Shown here piece after piece: positions 9,835-18,705 of a stretch of DNA of 64,000 bases (its first letter is position 1; each line of letters opens with the position of its first letter). The position numbers and the translations under genes are program-made. This DNA comes from Kovacikia minuta CCNUW1 (GTDB lineage: Bacteria; Cyanobacteriota; Cyanobacteriia; Leptolyngbyales; Leptolyngbyaceae). The stretch is from NCBI RefSeq assembly GCF_020091585.1, contig NZ_CP083582.1, forward strand, positions 124,001 through 188,000, written 5' to 3'. A model generated the notes under the pieces. That model saw nothing but the letters and a program-made list of their open reading frames with translations, did not search any database and was not told where the DNA came from.

Positions 9835-10281
9835 CTAGTTAGGTATGCAGTCAAAGGAAGGAAGGGGTGTGAACGCTGAAAGATTACGACCACCACCGAT
9901 CAATACTTGCCCATTCCGCTCAATCCAGGCATGAGCAGTAAATACACCCATCTCATTGATTGCAACTCCAATGCGCAAATCAGAACGATAGCCATAGCGT
10001 TGCAACAAGAGCTGAGTTGCCAGTGCCCGTGCTAAACACTTGGGTTGCCCAGGAAGATAGTGAGTAGCTGTTTCGATCGCCCATATCACATCATCTATAG
10101 AAATCGCACTCGATGGTTGTTTACTACTGTCTTGGTTAATTACCCTCTGAATCAAGCTATTTAACTGACGAAACGAAAGCAACCATAGTCCCAAGCGAAT
10201 ACAAGCCAGAAGCGTAAATGCTCGGATTAATAAAAACCGAATATGAGACGATAACAACCAAACTTTATGCAATTGCTTCAT
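9835..10281 (-). CDS. Lasso-peptide B2-type transglutaminase-like leader protease
   Basis: The protein has 148 residues from the ATG at 10281; a TTG at 10293 would add four. After a hydrophobic N-terminal half comes the B2 core: the catalytic Cys in GQPKCLARALATQ, then LRIGV, then the catalytic His in FTAHAWIERNGQVLIGG, and a terminal FTPLPSFDC. This family cuts the leader from the precursor held by the PqqD-like B1 protein. The gene overlaps the end of the B1 gene by 17 nt, so the pair is translationally coupled. Assignment is secure by motif and context. Confidence 0.9.
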   Translation of the reverse strand: MKQLHKVWLLSSHIRFLLIRAFTLLACIRLGLWLLSFRQLNSLIQRVINQDSSKQPSSAISIDDVIWAIETATHYLPGQPKCLARALATQLLLQRYGYRSDLRIGVAINEMGVFTAHAWIERNGQVLIGGGRNLSAFTPLPSFDCIPN

Positions 10282-10588
10282 AGCTAATTTCAACCAAGCC
10301 CTTATCTAAAAGGTCATTTAAGATGCCCTTCAAGTCACACACAAACTGTTGTTGTTCAACATCGTATTCACTTAGAATGCTCTCTTTAAGAAAGTCAACC
10401 TTTACAGGTACTTGAATGAGGCTCCAGATTCGGGAAGCAACTTCATTCAAACCGTAATAAGAGCCAGTCTTAATATGCAGAATAACGGCTTCCCCATTTA
10501 AGTTAGAAGATACTTGTTCCTTAACAGCAGCAACCTGAGCCTCCAGAAACACAGCATCGGAAAGTTTCAGTAATTCTCTTTTAGCCAT
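10265..10588 (-). CDS. PqqD-family RiPP recognition protein (B1 type)
   Basis: The protein has 107 residues with the PqqD/RRE fold pattern: LNGEAVILHIKTGSYYGLNEVASRIW, then a helical C-terminal part ending in LLDKGLVEI. B1 proteins bind the YxxPxL part of the leader and present the precursor to the B2 protease. It is the first gene of the operon, and GGAGATTGG precedes its ATG. It is separate from B2, as in many cyanobacterial and actinobacterial clusters. Confidence 0.9.
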   Translation of the reverse strand: MAKRELLKLSDAVFLEAQVAAVKEQVSSNLNGEAVILHIKTGSYYGLNEVASRIWSLIQVPVKVDFLKESILSEYDVEQQQFVCDLKGILNDLLDKGLVEISYEAIA

Positions 10589-10850
10589 AATCCAATCTCC
10601 CTATTGTAGAAACAACGCATACCGTAAAAGCTGTTAGATGTTTTATTGCTTGTCTAGAACTTGAATCTAAGACTTCGATGCTTTGATACTGGAAACAGCT
10701 TGGTCTACAAAAAAGTATATTCGTATACATCAGGAATATTCGGTGCGAGCGCGCAGATTTACAAAAATTTCAACCAAGAATCTGTTTTACATAAGGCTGC
10801 CTCACGGGCGTAGAGAAGACCTTATAAAGTGCCTTTCCATATCGCCTGAG

Positions 10851-10951
10851 CACTAGTAGTCTGTCAACTTTAGCTGAGAGATAGGATTGGTTGGGTAAGG
10901 TTATGGTTTGAGAGGATTTCATCCCTCAAAAAATTCTTGACCGAACACTAG
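10851..10951. repeat. MITE-like repeat, family 1, copy A
   Basis: It begins CACTAGTAGTCTGTCAAC and ends ATTCTTGACCGAACACTAG, giving imperfect inverted ends. A related copy occurs at 33461-33550 with the same start and the same ATTCTTGAC near its end. No open frame is inside, so it would be a non-autonomous element. Confidence 0.6.
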
Positions 10952-11437
10952 TTTTCAGAGGAATCTTTGTCCGTTTGTGCAACTGGATTGTGTAAACTTT
11001 TTTTAGCACCGCCTATACTACGATTAGTCTCGCAGTATCACCCCTAGAATCACAAAATGTTGCTTTGATGGAGCAGGCAAAACTACCCTAAATGCTTCAC
11101 CCCGGTTACGTTCAACAGGACCTAGTACACACACAATATTGCCAAGTTAATGGCTTCTAACTGCCAAAACCGAAAAGGCTTTTTAGTTGAAGGGGCACCC
11201 ACTGACTCTTGTATAGATTCTCGTCAGTAAAGAATTCCTGGTAGATTCACTGCGCTACTAATGTAATCTCCCATACATTTGGAGAGATGGGATAGTAGAT
11301 CTACTAAATTCGTGAAAGCTAAATATTCAAGGTTCTTTGCGAAGATTAAATGAATTGGTTCAGATGCTGACCAATGTGAGACAGCCACTTTCTTAGATCG
11401 TGAATTAAATAACCTGATCAAATGTAACCCTTTACCT

Positions 11438-11509
11438 GTAAGGGCGCGGCATTTGGTAGAGATCTCTGGAACAAGGGTAAAGGCTTTTTGCCGAATGCCA
11501 CACCCCTAC
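11438..11509. repeat. Palindromic-end repeat, family 2, copy A
   Basis: It starts GTAAGGGCGCGGCATTTGG and ends CCGAATGCCACACCCCTAC; the two ends are near-perfect inverted repeats of about 19 bp. A second copy with the same ends lies at 38276-38346. It looks like a small interspersed element of the GTAGGGGCGTGGCA type common in cyanobacterial intergenic DNA. Confidence 0.65.
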
Positions 11510-11695
11510 GTAAGGAATTACACCTTAATAAATTCGTAATCCTTAGGAGCCAAAAGACAGGCACCAGGAGTTAGCCAGAAGGTCACCCGTGTAAGCCGAC
11601 CGCCTTCTCCCCAGGAGTTAAAAACCAGCAACAGGAGCCAGAGACCAGAAGCTAACAAGGAGCAACAGGCAGATTCGAGCTTATTACTCCGGGAT

Positions 11696-12526
11696 TCAGG
11701 TTGGATTCAAATACAACTTGATTTTTTCAGCCAGTACTCGAACGTGGGGTTCTTGCAAAATCCCCAAATGATCACCAGGAATCTCGTGGATTTTAATTCC
11801 CTTAGCAGCAAGGTCATTCCAGCACAGACGGGGATCGGAAGCAAAGGCGCTACTCACCTGCTGATCTCTGGCTTGAAATACAACAACCTCACCTGGGTAA
11901 ACTTGGGGCGTGTATTTGCTAAGAATCTTCTGGTTTTGCTTAATATAAAGAAGATCTTGGAGGCTATCAGGCAGGGGGCGATTAAGCATGCTGTAAAATC
12001 CCTCATAACCTGCTTGTAAGGCATCATGTTTTAAGGTCCACTCTAAAAACCAGCTTTTTGCCTCGGATAATGCATCGATTGACTTTGGCTGCCCAAGGTA
12101 ATTCCAAACATCCAGCAATCTTGAGCGTAATGGTAAGGCTTTCACAACTCCTGATGGGGCAAACGTATCTAGCATTCCCAGCAACGCCACTTCCTGTCCC
12201 TGTATATAAAGCTGTTGAGCCATTTCAAACGCAATTATTCCCCCCAAGGAGACGCCGATCAAATGATATGGCCCCCGTGGCTGTATCATTTGCATTTGCT
12301 GAATATAGTGAGCCGCTAACGCCTCAACTGTATTGAGGTGAATGTCTCCAACAGTCATTTGAACTGCCAATCCGTAGAGCGGGTGTTCAGCGCCCAGATG
12401 TTTTGCCAATGGACGATAGAACCTCATCCCTTTTCCCAAAACATGAATCCCAAATAGGGGAAACTTCAATCCTTTCGGTTGAATTGGCACGATCGAGGAG
12501 TGGAAAGCTGAGTTTTTCTGGAGCAT
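11696..12526 (-). CDS. Thioesterase-domain protein (NRPS/PKS TE type), stand-alone
   Basis: An alpha/beta hydrolase of 276 residues. The nucleophile elbow is GVSLGGIIAFEMAQQL, and the catalytic His is in IPGDHLGIL. The opening FPLFGIHVLGKG and the RPLAKHLG..HPLYGL segment match thioesterase domains that end non-ribosomal peptide or polyketide synthetases. Here it is a single-domain protein with no synthetase in the window. It could be a former TE domain, a type II-like editing enzyme or a free acyl hydrolase. It is transcribed in the same direction as the RiPP operon but 1.1 kb away; a link is not supported. Confidence 0.85.
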   Translation of the reverse strand: MLQKNSAFHSSIVPIQPKGLKFPLFGIHVLGKGMRFYRPLAKHLGAEHPLYGLAVQMTVGDIHLNTVEALAAHYIQQMQMIQPRGPYHLIGVSLGGIIAFEMAQQLYIQGQEVALLGMLDTFAPSGVVKALPLRSRLLDVWNYLGQPKSIDALSEAKSWFLEWTLKHDALQAGYEGFYSMLNRPLPDSLQDLLYIKQNQKILSKYTPQVYPGEVVVFQARDQQVSSAFASDPRLCWNDLAAKGIKIHEIPGDHLGILQEPHVRVLAEKIKLYLNPT

Positions 12527-13184
12527 AAACCTAAACGATCAAATGATGAATTTTTGAACAAGCAGTACAAATTATCCCGGTGTTAATTCATTACCCAGGA
12601 ATATTGGTAGGAATTCTATTGAGAAAAACCAGCTACAACCTTGAATTGAGAATTAACCGTTACTTTGATTTGAGTAGCCCCACTGAGGAGTTACCTTGCA
12701 ATCGGGCTATTCCTATAAAGGCAATAGCCATCAATCACAAGTCATTCGTCATCTGCTAATTCTTTGCACTTTAAATTTGATCAGGTGCAAAACCTAATGG
12801 TTCCATAGGATGTAATGTGCAAAGCAATTCTATGGAATCTATATTGCATGCTGGTTATCACAAACTCCCGAATGTGATTTACGGATAACGATGCATTCTA
12901 AACAAACTCAGTATTGGAAGCATCCCGGACTTTCACGGGAAAGTGATACCACTTTAGATTGCAGATTTTAGAGTGCAGATTTTGAAGCTCTTATAGATAA
13001 GCTTTCCAGGCAATTATCTGCCCTCAACGCTATTTAAATTGGTATGAGATGCTTCACTCTACGAAGAGTGTTCAGCACAGCATTCAACTTATTTACAAAC
13101 CAACCTTCAGAAAGGTGCTTGGAATTTACACAAATCAAACGACTTGAGAACTTGAACTGAGGATTGTGGATTAAATCATCTGGG

Positions 13185-13256
13185 CAGGTTGGGTTGCATT
13201 CTTCAACCCAGGCCTCTCGCAAATGTTGGGTTTCGTGACCTCAACCCAACCTACAA
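13185..13256. repeat. Interspersed GGTTGGGTT/AACCCAACC palindromic repeat
   Basis: The segment carries CAGGTTGGGTTG and TTCAACCCAGG, then ATGTTGGGTTTCGTGACC and CTCAACCCAACCTAC, so several copies of GGTTGGGTT face each other. Repeats of this type are common in cyanobacterial intergenic DNA. A minus-strand frame running through it is a by-product. Confidence 0.5.
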
Positions 13257-13608
13257 AAGTTGATGTTATTCAATTCTCATTCCTAAGAGGTTCTACTGTC
13301 TTTCAGATGCTCCCAGAGTTAGTGGCGACTGAACCATCAAGTTAAAATCGAATCCAGGCTTTTACTAGCCAAGCTTTGTAAAAACCTTTCACAGGTGATA
13401 TGAAACTATGTAGAACTGCCCTTTACTAAAAATTTATCGATTAGTAAGGGGAAGAAACAATTTTATTGGTATTGTTTGTACTTTTACATATCTCTACTCT
13501 CCTTCAGTCGTCAATTCATCTGAGTTCTTATGAAAATTAAACTTGGCTCTTGTTTATAAAGATTAAATAAATGATTGTGGTAATGGCGACCTCGGTCTAT
13601 GTTGGCAG

Positions 13609-13645
13609 GGCGATGTGTAATGCTTTCTAAGCATTACACATCGCC
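13609..13645. repeat. Perfect 17-bp inverted repeat with 3-nt loop
   Basis: GGCGATGTGTAATGCTT, loop TCT, then the exact reverse complement. No T-run follows, so it is not a simple terminator. It lies 65 nt upstream of the membrane-protein gene. Confidence 0.7.
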
Positions 13646-13709
13646 ACAGGCGACCAATTGATTAGAAGGTTTGAGTTATAAAAGAGTATAGCTGGCTTGC
13701 AACAGGCAC

Positions 13710-15431
13710 ATGATTTATTTTGCTCTTGTTTGGAACATTTTAATTGTTATTTGTTGGGTGATTGGAACTGGACTATTGGTTCGCTTAGATGCTCATTGTT
13801 TTCATCGATCGCCCGACCGTTGGATCATTGCTTTATGGTCTGGCGTTGTGTTGCTTGCCATCACGTTGCTGGCTGTTTCTCTCGTGTTACCTTTGTCGCC
13901 ACTCGTTGGCACCGTCGTCGCGATCACCCTTTGTGGACTTGCACTAACCGCTCAGCAAGTTTGGGCAGAACTCGCAACCTTAAGAAAAAAATTTTCGTTG
14001 CCCATTCTGGCGATCGTGGTTTCAGTAGAGTTGGCTGTTGCTGCTTTAACTAGTCACCAGGTTACCTGGATTGACACAGGGCTTTATCACTATGGGAGTA
14101 TTCAGTGATTGGCAAAGTTCGGCACGGTTCCCGGTTTAGCCTTACTATTTCCCAATCTTGGATTCACTTCTTCCTGGCTCGCCTTGGCTGCTCCGCTCAA
14201 TAGCCCCATGCTTGAAGCCAGGGTAAGTGCGGTAACGAATGGATTTATTTTTTTCATTACACTCCTGCATCTTCTCATCTGTCTACGCTACGCCTTTTCA
14301 AAAGCAGCCCAAGTGACAGATTGGTTCATTGTTTGTGCGTTCCTGATTCTCATTCCACTTGCAGCGACGAATAATCTCATCTCGCTTATTCTTGTCTCTC
14401 CTTCACCGGATTTGCCGATCATCTTTCTACCTCCAGTCGCTACCTGGATAATGATTCTCATTTTGCAAGCCGAAACGAGAGCGACTTCACAGGGGCTACC
14501 TAAGCAGGCGCATCATCAAGCCAAGCTCTTGCCGCTTACGCTGGCGATCGGTGCTGTCGCTATCAAGTTGACTGCATTACCGCTGCTACTCGTAACTTTT
14601 ATATTTTCTATTAGTGGGAAAAATGTTATCCGACAGTTCGCTGTAACAGCAGGACTCACATCATTACTCTTGTTACCTTTCCTGGCTGCTAGCCTGTTAA
14701 CCTCTGGCTGCCCATTGTACCCATCCTCTGCTTTATGTCTGGATCTTCCCTGGTCTCTTCCCAAGCAACATGCAACAGCCATTGCGCAGGGCACCCATCG
14801 GTGGACTACCTGGTATCATGCGTCTTCCAAGAATCCCAGTTGGTTATCACTCCTATTGCAGTGGGTAAGTTCAAGCAAGCTAAATTTCGTCATGGCAGTG
14901 CTAATTATCCTCACGATCGCCTTTGTTATTTATGGTTTGGCTACCCCTAAGGTTAAATGCACTCCAGGTTATCTTTGGACGCTCGTGCTGTCTGCCTCTG
15001 GCATTGCTTTTTTGATGATGACGGCTCCATTTTTCCGGTTTGCGATCGGATATCTGGTTTTAATTCCCACACTGTCTGCCGCTGTCCTGTTGCACAAGTG
15101 GTTTCTTCAGGACAAAAACCACCTTGCTTTGGCAATCACTCGACTCTTTGAATGGCTTCAGACCAGACAAACGGCTCAACTAAGTTCCTGCTTAAGTGGT
15201 TTTGTGATTGTTCTGTCGCTGACCTACGGAGCTCAGCATGCCCAACTCCTATTACCACCCCCCCTTAAAACAGCACAACTGCTACAGAAGGAGTTCAACA
15301 ACATCACCTATGTTTCTCCTGTAAACGACCTATGCTGGTCTGCCCCAATTCCCTGTGCCTTTCGGATTGAGAACGTTAAATTGCGAGATCCCGATCGCGG
15401 GCTGGTGGCCGGGTTCGTGCGCGCTGATTAA
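13710..15431 (+). pseudogene. LIC_10190-like multi-spanning membrane protein with in-frame TGA
   Basis: One continuous frame of 574 codons is interrupted by a TGA at 14106-14108 (codon 133). Upstream the text ends TGLYHYGSIQ; downstream it resumes with LAKFGTVPGLALLFPNLGF. Homologs read a tryptophan at this point (pattern LYHxxxIxWL.E.GTVPGLA), so TGG to TGA is the simplest explanation. The protein has about ten or more membrane segments and belongs to a poorly described family of large membrane proteins with a glycosyltransferase-39-like look. The ATG is at 13710. Either a nonsense mutation, a sequencing error, or readthrough; no sign of other decay is seen in the rest of the frame. Confidence 0.8.
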
Positions 15432-15491
15432 TCCTACTCAATCCAGTGACAAAACAGGGTAGCAGCGAAGAAGGAGCAGGCATGGGAAAAT

Positions 15492-15518
15492 AGAGACAGT
15501 TCATTCAATTCTGTCTCT
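15492..15518 (+). terminator. Possible terminator after the membrane-protein gene
   Basis: An 8-bp stem AGAGACAG/CTGTCTCT with an 11-nt loop, followed by TAATC only. Weak as an intrinsic terminator; it may instead be a regulatory hairpin before the M20 gene. Confidence 0.25.
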
Positions 15519-15599
15519 TAATCATGGGCAGTCTCGCTGGGGTTCCTGGTTGGAATTCTACGAGAGTGCTGGAGTTCAATTCTACCCATCCTTACACCT

Positions 15600-16811
15600 A
15601 TGGTTTCTACCTCACTAACGCCGCTCCCCGTTGATGTAGCGCGCATTCGCACCGAAATCCAGACACTTCAACCGCAACTGGTTGAGTGGCGCAGAAGGCT
15701 CCACCAAAAACCCGAACTTGGGTTTCGGGAACACATCACTGCCGAATTTATTGCCCAACAATTGCAAGAGTGGGGAATTGAGTATCAGACTGGGATTGCC
15801 AAAACTGGAATTGTTGCCACGATTAATGGCAAAAAACCAGGCCCCGTTCTGGCAATTCGAGCAGATATGGATGCACTGCCGATTCAAGAAGAAAACGAAG
15901 TGCCGTATAAATCCCAGCATGATGGAGTTATGCATGCCTGTGGCCATGATGGACATGTCACCATCGCCCTGGGCACTGCCTACTACCTATCCCAACATCG
16001 GGATACCTTCAGGGGTACGGTCAAGTTCATTTTCCAACCAGCGGAGGAAGGGCCAGGGGGCGCAAAGCCAATGATTGAGGCGGGCGTACTGAAAAATCCA
16101 GATGTTGATGCGATTATTGGACTACACCTGTGGAATAATTTACCGCTGGGTACGGTGGGAGTTCGCAGGGGCGCACTGATGGCAGCGGTTGAGCTGTTTA
16201 ACTGCACCATTCAGGGGCGAGGTGGTCATGGGGCAATTCCCCAACAAACGATCGACTCAATCGTGGTAGCAGCTCAAATTGTCAATGCTTTACAGACGAT
16301 CGTCGCCCGCAATGTGAACCCGATCGAATCCGCCGTCGTTACTGTCGGCAAATTGAATGCTGGAACTGCCCACAATGTGATTGCTGCGGCTGCCAAAATG
16401 CAAGGAACCGTCCGCTATTTCAACCCCCATTTTGAAGGATTCTTTGGTGAGCGAATTGAGCAAATCATTCGTGGCATCTGTCAGGCTCATGGAGCCAGTT
16501 ATGAGTTGGAGTATTACAGCCTTTACCCCCCCGTCATTAATGACGAGCGGATGGCTGACTTAGTGCGCTCTGTGGCTGAAAACGTGGTCGAATCTCCCCT
16601 GGGAATTGTGCCTCAGTGCCAAACGATGGGAGGCGAGGATATGGCATTTTTCTTGCAGGAAGTGCCCGGTTGTTATTTCTTTCTGGGTTCTGCCAATCCC
16701 GAAAAAGACCTGGCCTATCCCCACCACCATCCCCGCTTCAATTTTGATGAAACCGCCCTTAGCATGGGGGTTGAACTTTTTGTTCGCTGTGTGGAAAAGT
16801 TTTGCTCGTAA
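15600..16811 (+). CDS. M20-family amidohydrolase (N-acyl-amino-acid / IAA-conjugate hydrolase type)
   Basis: The protein has 403 residues and two metal-binding signatures: the MHACGHDGHV loop with its metal-ligand Cys/His, and FQPAEEGPGGAKPM with the catalytic/metal Glu. A dimerisation domain (GRGGHGAIPQQTIDS) sits in the middle, and a terminal metal His lies in AYPHHHPRFNFDE. The family removes acyl groups from amino acids in the cytoplasm; hippurate, N-acetyl amino acids or auxin conjugates are typical substrates, and the real substrate is not readable here. The ATG is at 15600. Family assignment is secure. Confidence 0.93.
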   Translation: MVSTSLTPLPVDVARIRTEIQTLQPQLVEWRRRLHQKPELGFREHITAEFIAQQLQEWGIEYQTGIAKTGIVATINGKKPGPVLAIRADMDALPIQEENEVPYKSQHDGVMHACGHDGHVTIALGTAYYLSQHRDTFRGTVKFIFQPAEEGPGGAKPMIEAGVLKNPDVDAIIGLHLWNNLPLGTVGVRRGALMAAVELFNCTIQGRGGHGAIPQQTIDSIVVAAQIVNALQTIVARNVNPIESAVVTVGKLNAGTAHNVIAAAAKMQGTVRYFNPHFEGFFGERIEQIIRGICQAHGASYELEYYSLYPPVINDERMADLVRSVAENVVESPLGIVPQCQTMGGEDMAFFLQEVPGCYFFLGSANPEKDLAYPHHHPRFNFDETALSMGVELFVRCVEKFCS

Positions 16812-16846
16812 ATGTGGAGGGGGAAGGGAGAAATCAGGAGGTTGCC

Positions 16847-17572
16847 CTACTCAGATTCGGGAGGAGCTTCAAATTTATAGCCGACACCCCGTACTGTATG
16901 GATTAACATTGGTTGGCTGGTATCAATTTCGATCTTTTTACGAATTTGACCAATGTGAACGTCTACTACCCGTGGATCACCGACAAACTCGTGCCCCCAT
17001 ACTTCACGGATCAGATCTGCCCTTGTCCAGACTCGACCAGGATGGCTTGCCAGGAAATATAGCAGGTTAAATTCTAGGGCAGTCAATCCAACCAGGTCTC
17101 CTCCTAGCTTGACTTCAAAGCGTACCGGATCAATTTCCAGCTTGCCGAAGGTGAGTGATTTTTGGTCAGGAGATTGGCGATCGCGGGTTCGCCGCAAGAT
17201 CACCTCAATTCGAACTGCCAGTTCTTCCAAATCAAAGGGCTTGGTCATGTAATCATCTGCCCCCTGAGACAGCACACTTAGCATCGTTGTGTGATCGGTC
17301 TGACTGGTTAACATCAGGACGAAAACCTTGGTACGTTCCTGCATTTCCCGGCACAGATTGTAACCGTTCATGTCAGGAAGATTAATATCCAGAATGACCA
17401 AATCGGGATCGAATTGCCTGAAGATTGCCATCGCACTATTGCCATCGGCAGCAGACTCAATCTGATAGTTCTGCTTGCTCTTCAAAAAGCGATGAACCAG
17501 ATTGCGGATTGCCGGATCATCCTCAACCACCAAAATTTTCTTAGCCGCGTCCATATTCTTAGCAGAGTCCAT
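16847..17572 (-). CDS. OmpR/PhoB-type response regulator (tandem copy 1)
   Basis: The protein has 241 residues: receiver domain (acidic pair in VVEDDPAIR, phospho-acceptor Asp in DLVILDINLPDMNGY, switch Thr in MLTSQTD, Lys in DDYMTKPF) and a C-terminal winged helix ending in IDTSQPMLIHTVRGVGYKFE. It binds DNA after phosphorylation. It is a close paralog of the next gene upstream, 25 nt away, so the pair likely arose by duplication and shares a promoter. The second copy keeps the usual helix after the switch region, while this one has an altered HTTMLSVLSQGADD segment. No cognate kinase gene lies next to it. Confidence 0.93.
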   Translation of the reverse strand: MDSAKNMDAAKKILVVEDDPAIRNLVHRFLKSKQNYQIESAADGNSAMAIFRQFDPDLVILDINLPDMNGYNLCREMQERTKVFVLMLTSQTDHTTMLSVLSQGADDYMTKPFDLEELAVRIEVILRRTRDRQSPDQKSLTFGKLEIDPVRFEVKLGGDLVGLTALEFNLLYFLASHPGRVWTRADLIREVWGHEFVGDPRVVDVHIGQIRKKIEIDTSQPMLIHTVRGVGYKFEAPPESE

Positions 17573-17597
17573 AGCTGTCTTAATTTGAGAATTTTCA

Positions 17598-18320
17598 CTA
17601 TGAGCCTGACTCTGGTCTTGTTAAACCAGGAGATTCAAACTTATAGCCAACTCCCCGGACGGTTTGAATCAGGGCTGGCTGGCTTGTATCCACTTCAATC
17701 TTCTTACGGATCTGCCCAATATGCACATCCACTACTCGCTGGTCACCCACGTACTCATAATCCCAAACTTCTTGTATTAATTCCGCTCGTCGCCATACGC
17801 GACCCGGATGACTTGCCAGAAAATGTAGCAAATCAAATTCCAACGCTGTTAACGGTACGATATTTTCATCCAACTTGACTTCTCGCCGCACCGGATCAAT
17901 CACCAACTTGTCAAAGGTAAGACATTGCTGCTCAGCCGTCGTTACAATTCGTTGCCGCTTTAGAATCGCTCCTACCCGAACTCCCAACTCCCCCAAGCTG
18001 AAAGGTTTGGTGATATAATCATCTGCCCCCTGAGAAAACCCTTTGATTTTATCCGCTTCATCCGTGCGGCTGGTTAGCATTAAAACAAACACCCCCGTGC
18101 GTTCTTGCATTTCTTTACATAAGTTATAGCCATTTGCATCCGGTAGGTTGACATCCAAAATTACCAAATCTGGATTGAACTGCTCAAAAACCGTCATTGC
18201 CGTCTTGCCATCTTCGGCGGACTCCATTTGATAATTTTGTTTGGTTAGGAAACGATGAATTAGATTTCGAATTGCAGGGTCATCATCAACGACGAGAATT
18301 TTGGCAGGAGCCATAGCCAT
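17598..18320 (-). CDS. OmpR/PhoB-type response regulator (tandem copy 2)
   Basis: The protein has 240 residues with a complete receiver (VVDDDPAIR, LVILDVNLPDANGY, MLTSRTDEADKIKGFSQGADD, ITKPF) and a winged-helix output domain (ALEFDLLHFLASHPGRVW, DVHIGQIRKKIEVDTSQPA, TVRGVGYKFE). The ATG at 18320 or the second ATG two codons later could be used. It is probably the first gene of a two-gene transcript with its paralog. The target genes are unknown. Confidence 0.93.
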   Translation of the reverse strand: MAMAPAKILVVDDDPAIRNLIHRFLTKQNYQMESAEDGKTAMTVFEQFNPDLVILDVNLPDANGYNLCKEMQERTGVFVLMLTSRTDEADKIKGFSQGADDYITKPFSLGELGVRVGAILKRQRIVTTAEQQCLTFDKLVIDPVRREVKLDENIVPLTALEFDLLHFLASHPGRVWRRAELIQEVWDYEYVGDQRVVDVHIGQIRKKIEVDTSQPALIQTVRGVGYKFESPGLTRPESGS

Positions 18321-18705
18321 AGCCTTGCGCTTAGAGGAGGAACGAGTTTAATAATGAACTTTGGAGATGCGGCAGAGTCGGTAATAATAGGATAAATCTA
18401 AGTAGATCTTCCCAGACGGAGTTGTGTATCCAACATTCTAGACAATTGTTGGTCGATCGCCCTCTCATGAGCATGACCCATAATCGTGAATTGATGAAGC
18501 TTTCGACAGAAGGCCTGGATAATTAACTGAATAGACTCTCCCTATTTTTGTTATTACAAAGCAACCATTGCCGTATCAGCACTAGTATGCCCTAGCTTTT
18601 GCCGGTCTATCTTAATAATTCTGTGGATTCCCCGATGGTTTCCTCAATATGCTTGTGAATAAGTAGCAGAACAAGTTAGCTTGGAGAAGAGGTGGAGTAT
18701 CAGGC
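18321..18705. other. Divergent promoter region between regulators and CPP1-like gene
   Basis: There are 385 nt between divergent genes. CACTAGTATG near 18581 recalls the end motif of repeat family 1, but no full copy is present. The CPP1-like gene has GGAG 9 nt before its ATG. No other element recognised. Confidence 0.4.

Larger units (their letters stand above)
10589..11695. other. Repeat-rich 1.1-kb region upstream of the RiPP operon
   Basis: No supported gene was found. The region contains two repeat elements with inverted ends (10851-10951 and 11438-11509), described separately. Beyond 11530 there are low-complexity 'caggag/ccag' runs. A 65-codon frame on the minus strand (11224-11421) is unrecognised. 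The lactam synthetase expected in a lasso cluster is not here. Promoters for the RiPP operon should lie just above 10588. Confidence 0.5.
12527..13709. other. 1.2-kb region without a supported gene, with repeats
   Basis: AT-rich DNA with no convincing coding frame. It holds a duplicated inverted-repeat motif at 13185-13256 and a perfect hairpin at 13609-13645. The promoter of the membrane-protein gene starting at 13710 should lie near its end. Confidence 0.5.

Noticed and set aside
11224-11421. 65-codon frame as a lasso-cyclase remnant
   Set aside because: No ATP-binding or asparagine-synthetase motif can be seen; probably chance.
13034-13222. 62-codon minus-strand frame
   Set aside because: Its start lies in an interspersed repeat and nothing in it is family-like.
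18581-18592. CACTAGTATG as a third copy of repeat family 1
   Set aside because: Only a few bases match; no other end was found.
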